This document shows positions 28,401 through 40,400 of a stretch of DNA of 64,000 nt, piece after piece. The stretch covers positions 21,107,851 through 21,171,850 of the forward strand of contig NC_079877.1 in the NCBI RefSeq assembly GCF_029227915.1, read 5' to 3'. This DNA is from Hydractinia symbiolongicarpus. Its lineage: Eukaryota; Cnidaria; Hydrozoa; Anthoathecata; Hydractiniidae. Each line of letters begins with the position of its first letter. Positions within the stretch are counted from its first letter, which is position 1. Made by a program: the position numbers and the translations under genes. Below the pieces are notes generated by a model. The model was not told the DNA's origin. It was given only the letters and a program-made list of their open reading frames with translations, and did not search any database.

Positions 28401-31400
28401 TACAATTCATTAGACGCCTATATATCTTGTCATAAGAATACACTTTTTTATAAGAATCATAAAATTTCGCTTCAGCCTGAGGGTTATTGTTCTTATTTTG
28501 TTCTCACATTTTACGCCGTTTTATCTTTTTAACAGTATGAGAACTATTCGTGATGCAGCATCTAGGTACAATTTCGCAAAATCGTAACAATTGATTCTGC
28601 GAAAATTTCAGCCCTAAAAGATGTTTTTTTGGAAAAAAGAATATCATTGTTTTTATTTTTTAACCATTACCGGCTTCTCTGTTCCTATGTTCTTTGTAAA
28701 AAAAGCATAACTTATTTAGAGCCTGGGTTGGGTACATATTGTGCTCAATGTTCCTCCCTATTTCAAGTGTCATTTTTCTCATTTATCTGTTTTTGTTGCA
28801 ACTTTCAGAAAGGTAATCCTGAGTAGCAAAACTTTATCTGAATAACCTTCAATATAAATTATGACAATAATCACAGCACTTCAAGAGCCTCAACACCACC
28901 ATCATATCCAAACTAAAATGGCCTTTGTAACATGATTTCGTTATTTGGGATTCTAAAATTTAAGGGATTCCTGCATTGAAATGATATTTTTATATGTTGT
29001 TGAGGATAAAAAATTTTTTATTAAGTTCTTTGGACTTTTTAAAAAATCTTTTTTCGTTCGTGAGATATTTAGCTTTAAAGATCTCCATCTGACCTTATGA
29101 CATCATCATTGATGATTTAATAAGGTAGTAAGCAAAAAATTAATAATTTAAATATATCATAAATTCATGAAAAAGGAAAAACATAAACACATCAATAACT
29201 TATTGCAAACACAACAATCACAAATCACCAACTAAGAATGGAATGTACTATTTGATACAACTTTGTAATAAAATAAATGCTCAAATGTGTTGTTCATTGT
29301 CTTATAACTCTTCATCAGTAGATACGTCGTCGTCACGTTCATTTGAATTCATCGAGATTAAATTCTTGTAAAATACACAGAAATAAAACCCACCTTAATC
29401 GAACAGTTACTGTAGGTAGAGTACAATTATCATTCATCAACTATCCTTCCTCAGAGAACTCTGCATTATCACATTCAACACATATATCAGGTGGCTTTGG
29501 TGACTTATATCCCTCGAACCAATTTATCTTCCTTAATTTATCTTAATGTTGTTCCTTAAGAATCCATCTACAACATATTTGTAACAGCTAGGGTGGAGCA
29601 GGTAAAACTGATGTTAACCATTTCCCAGTTATAAAGTTCATTTTATATATCTTCTGTTTTAAACTTGAAAGCAAGGTGGAAGAAAGCTACAATCCATAGG
29701 AATATATAGCTTCACCGCTGTTTTCTGGCTTATACTGAAGAAATAACTCCAATCTCAATTCACCAACAGAAACAAATGGGTTTTTTCCATACAATTTGCA
29801 AACGATCTCTTCAATATTTAACAGAATTGTCAGGATTTTCAGTGGTTGAATCTTCCCCTTATGACTGAAAGCATCAGTGTAATAACAACCACTGACACTG
29901 AAAGCGTGATATGCAGGGAGTGACTTACATAGCACGTCACCAAACTTTTTTTACAATTGGCTGACACTGATATATCTGAGTGTATCTAACCATAAATGGA
30001 TTTGCTGATCGAATGAAGAAAAACTATGCTATAATTAAAACATCAGTCTCAGTTATGCATATTACTACATTATTTGCGATGATGCTGATGTGAGGTGATA
30101 AATCATTCGCGAATCTGCTTCTTCATGTGAAGTAGCAAATATTACCTGATTTTTCTTAAAGTACAGAAATAAGGTTGTCATCCACCCAGATCTGAACAAG
30201 AAATTGCACTGGAGATTCTTTGAACTGGTCGTTTCTTAAAGCCTGCACCCAGCTTCCAGGGCACTTCCTTCTCGAGAGGTATTTCTATATGCTCATCACA
30301 ATCTGCCATTCTTCTTCTTTGTGTTTTAGAAAGAGCATTAAATATCTATAACATTGCATATGAAAACCCTGTACACATCTGTTTTTTCTGGAACAGAAAA
30401 GTTGCTGTATTTGAGATTTTGTTTTTTTCTACTGCTTAAAACCTTTTGACATTTCATAAGATTGTTTTTTGAAAAGCGTTAATTTTCCATCACTGGATCC
30501 ATCACCAACATGTAAACTGAAATACGTTCTTAAACAAAAATCCCCCACCAAATGTAATTCTAGTTACTGCAAAGTACAAATTACAATAATGATTGAAAGC
30601 AAATAAAATTAGTACCTGACTCCGCGTTCTGATTATTATTACATTCAGAATTTGCTGTTGTTGAAAATTCAATTGCAGACTCTGCAAAAATGAAATAATT
30701 ACCTCTGTGTTCAGTATTATCATATTTTTCAAAGAACCAAAAAAAACCAACAACATTCTTGCAAGAATTATGAAATAAGATTTGGAGGCTTCTTCAAGTA
30801 GAGTGTTCTTAAAATAAAATGTGTAGTCAAGAATAGATGTATATATCATTACCATTAATCTGTTTTTTAATACGCCACATTTCCATGTTTAAACTATCTC
30901 TTCAAATTATCTTTCGTCGTTTCACTTTCTCACATGCTATTCTACTATATCACAATATCTAGTTATATGCTATTAAAATTTGGAACATGGTCTGTATAGA
31001 ATATGCTCAATAAAAACACTAAAAGAACATGTTCATTAGCATCTTCTAATAAACTAGGGATTTTTTTTCATGAATTGTGCATGAATGATAATATTTTATT
31101 ATCTTTGTGGGGGCTCTAACTAAGACTTAGGACCTCAATATCTGGTAAGTTTTTTTTCGTTTAAGTTCCTTTATATAAGTAGTACAAATTTTGGTGCATC
31201 TACTTTATGAGGTATTTTATAGGCCCTTTGAATTCTTTGTGTACCTTATGTGGGCCTTTTTAGGTCTCTTTCGGCCTCTTTGAGGGAGGTCTGAATTTCT
31301 AAATTTCGAATACTTAGCTTATAAGAATATTTTTAGCAAGATTTGATGATGTACCCGATGGGGTGAAAACATGACCAATTTAGGACAATTTAAGAGGCAT

Positions 31401-34400
31401 GGGGAGACAAACGGCCCCAACGCAATGAAGCTTACAAATATTTTTTTGTATTTCCAGTTTATTACTCTCGGTACATCAGGTCAAACAATCTGTACCTTAT
31501 GGGTTGAACGAATACGTCACAAGCTCTTGAACTATAATTTAAGCTGTATTATCAGAAAGCAAAAATGGACCTTTTCCCTTCTGTTCTTCTTTGGTATATT
31601 TCTGTAGCAATTTCTCAGTTTATTTAAAACGTATGGTCACGAAATTAATCTCTTTTACTATTGATGCTTACGTACTATTCTAGATTTCTCTGAGTCCTGA
31701 AACTAGAATTTCCTCCCGTTGTGCATCGCAATCCCCTTTGGACTCACACCCAAAGTGCTGGTCCAACTTGATAAATCTTTCCAACCGATTGGGTGAAAGG
31801 TCTGGCTTTGGAATTCAGAACGTATTTTGTAGTTGACTTTTTTCTTGTACGCTTTTCCTTCTATGTAATCTTGGTCGTCATTTTTAGGTCTCCCCTATTA
31901 TGCATTCTCACCTTTTTGTATGCGTTCTGCAGATGGTCACTTGTCTCCTGTCCTGTCTTCTCTCACTAATTCATCATCTTCTTTTTGCTTTCTGTGGATG
32001 TTATTTCTTCTTCTACACCACCAACTATATACGAACCTGTATTAGTGCCACTCGTTGCATCGCCATCTGTCTAATCCTTTTTAATCGAAGATGCTGACAC
32101 ATCCTCTTCTGTCCAAGATGTTGACGCATTCTCTTCCCCGTTATTTCGGTATTCTTCATCTGCTGAAGTCTCTGCAATATCAAACTGTACTTTCTGATAT
32201 TCGCCACAATCCTCGATCTTGTTTTAAGGTTTTTCTTATGTGAAATCGACATGTTCTGTCTGTATATGGTTAACAAGATGTTTAAAATCTGCAGGGCTGA
32301 ATGCGTCATCATCCGAGTTATTTAAAGATTGATTAATGTCATTTTCATTGTATGTCAGTTTAGAAAATTTGTCCCAGTATTGATCCTGAGATATGGCCGC
32401 TTTTGTCAGTAAGCTCTAAAATAAACAGCCTTTGTAATTTAAGAGCAACAAAAATACACTTCGAGGGTAAAATGGCTAAAAACGGAGAAGATTTCGTTTT
32501 AGCCAAACATTTAGATGTTATTTTTAGTCTATGGTTCAAATTTTATACACAGAATCTCGTCAAAGAAAGAAAGAGAAATCGACCATCAATATGCATGTAT
32601 ATGCCTCGCTGCTTGTGCAAAACTTCTGTGCTTGGATTGTTTATTTAGCTAGCTAGCCCTCTTCTTATGGCAATGATCGCATCTCATCTGGGGGCAAACA
32701 ATACACTCACCTGAATTTACATCACTTACGAAGAATAATGTTTTAGGAACATTTGACCACAGTGTTTGTTTGCCCCCAAACATGCACTAATTAAACAAGT
32801 CACATGACGTTTTGCCAGCAGACTTGTTTGTCATATGCACTGTAGCATTTTAGTTCTGTCGTCAATGAAATTTGCTGCATAAAATCACAAATACATACTG
32901 TGTTAACATATATTTAGTGCACATACAAGAATGATGGTTTTAATATTATGACAGTTAACTATATACAAAAGCTACAGCTATGATTAACAAATCTCTATAT
33001 TGAGAAAACAACTTGGGAAGAGATCATCAAACCCAGGGAGAATTTATATCATCTGCCACTTGAACTAGAGCAGCTAGGCTATACAATTATAGCTAGCTAG
33101 TTAGCTGCATTTATTAAAAACATATTTTAATGCTATATATATATATTATGAAGACAACATCAATCAATTTTGTATGCCATCAGAATTTGCAAGGATTTGA
33201 TCTTTTAGAATTGTATTAGTCGTACTATATGGAAAGCAAAGGTCATGCTTGCCTTATAGACATTAAGACTAATATATCGAAAATTTAATTTGTTTATCAG
33301 TGTTGCATAATTTAGATTATTTAACTCATTTAATTTGGAAAGTGATTTTCTTGTTACACCTACAATCCCAGGCTTAGTTAGAATAAGAATCGATAAAAAT
33401 TATTATTAAATTATAAAATTATTATTAAAATTAAGCATAAAAATATTTTATCTACATGGGAGGGAGATAAGATTTTTGATGACAATTATAAATTTTAACC
33501 AAATTATATAAAAAATGATGATATATGATAATGCACAATTAGATTAATCAAATTTAGGTTTGCCAAAGTCCCATTAGAATTAAAATAAAATCGAAACTAT
33601 ATGAATGATGCATGGAACAAATGTTGTTGTTGTTGTTTTTGCCAAAATGAAATCAGAGAGTAAAGAACGCATAGAAAAATTATCATGATGTATTGGTAAT
33701 GCGCACAAGAAAAGCAATGTTTTGACTTGCTACTAAGTACTTATTTAATGATTGGTGCAACAGCATACTATATGAATTTTATCTGAGGTTTAGAAACAAT
33801 AGTTAAAATCCCTAGAAATGTTGATCTTTTAACATTAAATATTTAAAAACTTGAATAAGCTCCTGTTTGCCTATTTTAGTTTTGTTTAAGCAGGCGGTAC
33901 ACAATACTCTTTTTTCGAATTCGACAAATTTGATCATGTATCTTGATTTTCTTCGTTAACTTGATAGTCGACACTTTACACATTAGGCATTTTTTGATTT
34001 TTTTTTGGATTTATCGAAAGTTCCTCTACCAACCTGTTTTTTCAAAATTGTATCAAAGAATTGGAGCCTAGTGCACTCTTTTAATACTCTATAAAATGAA
34101 ATTTGAACACGGTTTGAAAACATGAAAGTTTGTTTTGAATTCACCATTTCAGTAAATACACTTAAGCGCAATGCATTATGGTAGTTGTAATCAAAATTGT
34201 CAACAAACATGGAGTGTGCTACAGAAAATTCATGAATAATAACACGCATAACACCTATGAACAGCGTTTTAGTAGCTTTGGATCTCCTGATTTCACAAAA
34301 CCTCTCTAAAACCTAACTTTTTCTACAGAAGAGAGCTAACAAACAACTTTCTTTCATTCTCTAACAAGACTTTTGACGCCAGCACTGTAGCTACATGAGG

Positions 34401-37400
34401 GGGGCTTTCCTTGTTGTGTTCCCCAGTGTTACAATAATTCAAAGCGCAACAAGAATTTATTTTTTATATCATACCAAAAGAATAAGAACTGAGGAAAAAA
34501 AGGCTTTCGAAAATTAGCAGAAAAAATTTTAAGCCAAGAACTGGACACAGAGTTTGTTCTGCTCACTTTAAAGATGGGAAAAAAACCTATATGAACAATA
34601 TACCAACTATAAAACCTGTGGCTTTTAAGAATGGCAAACCAAAAATAGTCTTGGCCTATCTGATCGAAGGTTACCATCGCCAGAAAAAAAACGAAAAAAA
34701 AATTGACGCAGGAGGAGAAGTTCCAGTGAGCTAGCAAACATGCCACAAATTTAAGCAAAAAGGCATGGAAATGAGAACTGAAATATCATTTTTAACATAA
34801 ACATAAGTAAACACAATTTTTTACAGGCTTTGAAAGCTGTACTAGGACATTTCAGCCTGCAGCAGATTCACTTGTATACGGGGGGTTCAAAATAGTTGAA
34901 AATACAAAAACTGTTAGTAGTAGTAAGAGTGGACTATCAAGAAAAATTAGCACAGAATAATTTTTTATGATTTTGATCAGACTTCCCTCTGCCTTCCCTA
35001 TTGGGGATATAGCTATTCGATTCAGTATTTCTACTACTTGTGCTAGCCGAATACTCTTGATTTATACAAAGCGTGGGTATTTTGCTGTTATATGGTAAAT
35101 TTTCGTACACTTGTAGCTACAAATGACAGTGACGGTTAGATAAATAAAATACCAAAGTATAATATATAAAACTATATATATAACCATGTATATAAAAACT
35201 ATTTTTTTGCAAATATTTTGGGAGGAGCCATATAATGAAAATAAAATTAAGACATGTTGTTCCATTTGTCCTTTTTAAATCCTATTCGTTCAATGCACAT
35301 TGATTTCTCTGTATACCTTGACACTGTGCATAGTAAACCTGATTTTGCTTTAATTTTGGTTAACCATTGCACGTTTGCCTGTAAATCGACTTATCTTGGC
35401 ATGTTTTTTTAATTATTACGCCCCTTTTTGAAAACCGACACTTGATTTAAATTACTTTTTCTCTGAAATAATTCAATCAGAGCTACATCCCATCCAAGGC
35501 CACTTTGGGTTAACAAATAACCCACATTTTTCAACTTGCACTTTTTCTTTTGCCGCATATTTTGTAATTACCATCCTTCATTTTTAATTCCCCATTGACT
35601 TGCCTCAGAGTAAAAAGATTAATTTTGTGATAAAACTTTCTTTAAAATAGAAGTGGGATAAAGTGCATGAAATATTCCAAAGAAAGCCACACACAAAATA
35701 TAAAAAAACAACAGTTTGCAAGTTGTAAAATCTAGTTGATAGAAAGTTACAACATCGACAGTCACAACATCGACTACAACAACACCAACAACAATAATAA
35801 TAAAGTCAGAAATAACACATCTCAAATATTTACATCTGATTACATTTCAAAAAAAACCAGCTAACCGCTTTGTGACGCTGTAAAATAAAAAAGATTTAAG
35901 AATTTAAAGCTCCAATGGATTTTTTTGAGAATGCGACTCTCCCTGACAGTTTTAAGTGTGCTACATAAAAAAAGTAGTAGAAGGGATGGTGTATACCCAG
36001 TTTTTTTAAATCTCACGGTCAAACTCTCATAAAAAATAACATACAGTATTTTGCTTGTGACGTCACAGATTTCATTGCGCCTCATCACCACAAAATCGGC
36101 AAAAATCCGCTGATAATCAACGCATGCTCAAAACCTTCAACATGCTCAGCAATCTTTGGACAAATCTGTGTGTAAGAAAGGAGATGAGTTAGTTCAAAAA
36201 GGCATCAGATCATATCAAAATACAGAAAAGGTGCAACAAGGCTGTTGAGGAGAATCCCTGCATGTTCATGTACATACCGGACCAGTTCAAAACGCAGGAC
36301 ATGTGCAGCAAGGCTGTTGAGGAAGATCCCTTGATACTCAAGTTTATACCATAGCGGTTTAAGACACAGGAAATGTGCAACAAAGCTTTCATAAAGGACC
36401 ACGAGATGTTCTGGTTTATTCCGGATCAATTCAAGACTCAGGACATGTGCAACAAAGCCGTTGAATGACATGTCTGTCATCTAAGGCTTGTACCAAACAA
36501 GTTCAAGACGCAGGACATGCCCAACAACATGTGCCCAATATGTAGGTGAAATTCCCAACTTGCTCAGCAATCCTCGGACCTCGTTTAAATGTATAATAAA
36601 ATGGTACTCTGTTACTGGTGCTCTGTAGAACTGTGCGACAAAATAGGCGTCAGGTGCAACCCCCACAGGTGAGTACAAAACATACGACGAATTCTGGCTT
36701 TTTTCATGTCAAAGAAAACATGGCTGCTCATATGGGCGACGATGGCGGCGAGTATGTGTACGAGGGCTACTTTTGTGGAAATGCGTGCTGCTTGGCTTAC
36801 GTGGAAGGGGCGAAAGGTGTATGACAGTGCGTACGAAATATCGCTGTGGTTGTTGAAAAGGCGCTACAAAGGAAGGGCTGCCCCAGACTAGAGACGCCTC
36901 GTCAGATTTGGGGGCGACTTGACGCAAAAGGAATTTCTGGCATTGGGTTTGGTTTGAAAGATAAAGGGAACAATGCAAAAAAAGATACTATAAATAAATG
37001 TGCATTAACCGTTAATCAAAATTTGAAATATTTGAAAATTTAGTAGCTATGATCTTCATAACCGGCGTTGGTATCTCTCTACCATTTATGGCGTTGGCAT
37101 TAGTACAAGAATCGTCGAAGGAGCAGGAGAATGAACAAGCAATTAAAGATTTGGAGGATTGTATTCATGCTTTAGAATAGCTAGTAATGGAACAATGCAA
37201 TGACTGCGAACGCGTACTCGATGAGTACGACAGGTGTAGCTGCGGACGTAGGTTCGTGGTAGAGGCTAGGATGTTGTGTTGGTGCTGCTATCAGGAGTAT
37301 ATCACATATAACGGGGGTAGTTGCGTATGTACAAGAAGAAGCAATCCTCTGACGCTGTTGAAAATTCAATAAACGAGGTGCTAAAATTTGAGAAAGAGCT

Positions 37401-40400
37401 TGTCAACCCTAAAAATTTCTATAGTTGTGCTGCTAGTTTTACTGACATCAACGATATTAACGTGAACTATCTGACAGTGTCAGATTCTATCCCTGCCAAC
37501 AGAGCAACAGTATATTGTGGGGTCATAAACGAGACCTCGTAGTAGCCCTTAGGGTAAAAACACCAAAAATCTAGTCCCCGCATGGAGTTAGCCAGTACAA
37601 CGCCAGTGCTGTACCAGCAATGAGTCTTGATTTCGAAGAGTACCCCGACTGGATTGCGAAGTATCGTCAAATTTGGAACAAAATTGAAGATTTGATATCT
37701 CAAAACTTGACGACGAAACCTGTGAAAAAAGATCGCTACATGAACGACAAGCTCAAGTACTACAAGGACGCGATAACAACTAAATTCCATGGTCAAGCAG
37801 TACCCTACGATGAACTCTGCCAAGTAAGTGCCATCCTGGCTATATCATCGGTATATATGCAGGGCAAAAACTACTACCCTCAGGTACATGTTATGGAATG
37901 TAGGTACAAGGATTTTAAAGTCGAATGGTTGCTGAGTGATGATTAAAAAACAGTTTTGTAGGCCCCACAAGACCTAAAACATACAAAATTAAGGCTTGTA
38001 ATCAGGTGGAGACTCTAGGTACTGCTTGCATATTGTACAGATTGAAGTTTTTTTAAAACCTCCTTCTTACCCTCCTGTCTCCCTTTTGCAACTAGCTGAG
38101 CACGTTCTCGTTCGATGATAGATTCAACGATCCATGTTACGCGCTGTTGTATTTGCTCCTTTAGTAGCATATAATCGGTTCAGCTTTGTCTCTGCAAGTA
38201 ACCTTATAGTTTCATGTTTCTTGGATTAACACCAAGCATCTTTGAGGCGTTCCGCAGACCTGCCTGTCCAACCCCTACAGCAACCGTAATGCCTCCCATC
38301 GTTATACAGAGTGGTGCACCAAGACCTGAGGCTAAAGCTCCTATTCCAACACCTGATGTTATGATTGTTACACCTAATAGCCCATAGTCACAAAACCTCA
38401 CCCAGGTTCCGTTCATCTTAAATTTTTTTGCGAGTCTGTTTCTTTCTTTAATTTCGTCTCGTAAATACTTTTCAATTTCTCCAATCTTGTTAAGTCTATA
38501 ATTCTGGCTTTCTTCAGGTGCACTTGGTAAATTCGGGTATAACTTGGTGACATCATTCATTTATTATTCAATGAGCAAATTCATCGTAATTCCAGTAAAC
38601 GATACATTTTTGTTGTGGTGAAATTCGTCTGTCAGCATAAATTCAAGGCGATCCGTAGAACTCTTCAAGGAAAGGTATGTTGAAATGCCAAAACTCCATG
38701 TAAGCATGTCCCCCCAAGCGTTTAACTCCTTGGTGGGCAGCAAGGCAAGAATTTTAGACTTTTTACCATCTAGTAGGCAGTCGTCTTCGTCCAACTGAGG
38801 GCAAACAAGTCTCAATCTTTGGTAAACGTCAGTCTTGTAAAATGCATCATAGTCGCCTTTTGTGTAGTACTTTCCACCAGCTGGAGCAGGTAGGCCCAAG
38901 AGCTCTTGCAGAGGTCTGTTAATCACCACCGTGTACCCGTCATTGACACGGAGCCTGCAGAGTCCATTTTTCAGGACAAACAGCTTGATTTTGTCTTGTG
39001 CTTGACTGTTGACGATAGTTGCCAGATCCTCGATCCTGTACAAACCATTCATAATCTCGATCCGAGTAACCCCTGATCAGGCCCTGTCTTACGGATGGTA
39101 AAATCGTTGTGGGTATAAATGTTCAGCCACATGGGTCGGATACTGATAGTCTTTAGGGCAATCCTCGTATTCTGCCCCAGGTAATCCTCAAACATCGTGG
39201 GTTTTTCAATATCAGTGATGTAGAGTTGCTTCATCTTTCTTATAACAAAGATGAACATTTACTCGTACAACCCCAAGGCAGAGTACAAATCCAACAGGGG
39301 AGAATGGCCCCTTGCTATAACAAACCTGGAGCACCAGGACCTGTACGTGTCTACGGAATCACATATTTCCGTGGTATTTCCCGAGTTTACAAAGTATGCC
39401 ATCAAAATCCCAACAAATTTGCTGAATGACCCTGTCAGGGTGGGTTGGACATGACAAGCCTTGGACTACTGGAATGTCTAGGTTAACTTCGCAACCCATT
39501 GCGCAACCACAGCCTTGAGCATCTCTGCCAAGCACATGACGGGCTCCGTACCCCTTGTCAACTCGATCTTCAAATTCCATGTTTACTATCACCAATGGCC
39601 GTATACTGTCAAGAATGAAGGTGCCCAGGCCTTATGAAAACGGTTTATCGCAGTACAAAAATCCCTACTCAACCTCTGGATATGCACAAGTATGCCGCGA
39701 ATACGGTGCTAACCCCGATAGCCTGTACAAATTTAAAGCTGTCATGTCGTCACTCACCAACGGTTCATGGTGGCCCCAGGTTGATGGTGACTACGCCAAG
39801 TTTATCATGCCGACAAGCCAGGGTCTGACGTCGGAACGTCTGACAAAATTGAGTGAAGTATTAGCGTCTACGTGGTCTTGTTGCTTGGGTCGCAGGCGGG
39901 GACCAAGGCATCCCTACTCGGTTCTGGTGCGGACCACTATGCAGCCAGGCAAATCTTGATTCAGAAATTTCAAAGTATGGTGAAGAGGGAAGAGAATGTA
40001 GGCCACGATATAACGTTTTTTCAGAAAGTGTACAATATGCCACAACTCCGGTGAATTTTGCCGTCATGCCCAGCGTGTACATGGTGCCCTCAGACATAAA
40101 CCTATGTATCGGTAAAATTGAAGGTTATAACAACAATATCCTGATTGCACCTGCCAACGTAAGCGTCGGGGTTCAGGTTTATGTGAATAACAAGCCTATT
40201 GCAAAGCCTACGAAGATGGCCATCAAACATGCGGCACCCCCTAAGCTACACCTCCCAAGCATACCACACCTTCTAGACATACTACACCACCTATACATAC
40301 CACACCCCCTAAGCATACCACACCTCCTAGGCATACTACACCTCCTAGGCATAGTATCAAACCTGAACACAGGGAAGCCCCTAAACAACACGAGGATACA

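Noticed and set aside
37467-37823. A 118-codon reverse-strand gene in Polinton A
   Set aside because: It overlaps the better + strand frame starting [11 protein letters not shown] and shows no motif; treated as a shadow.
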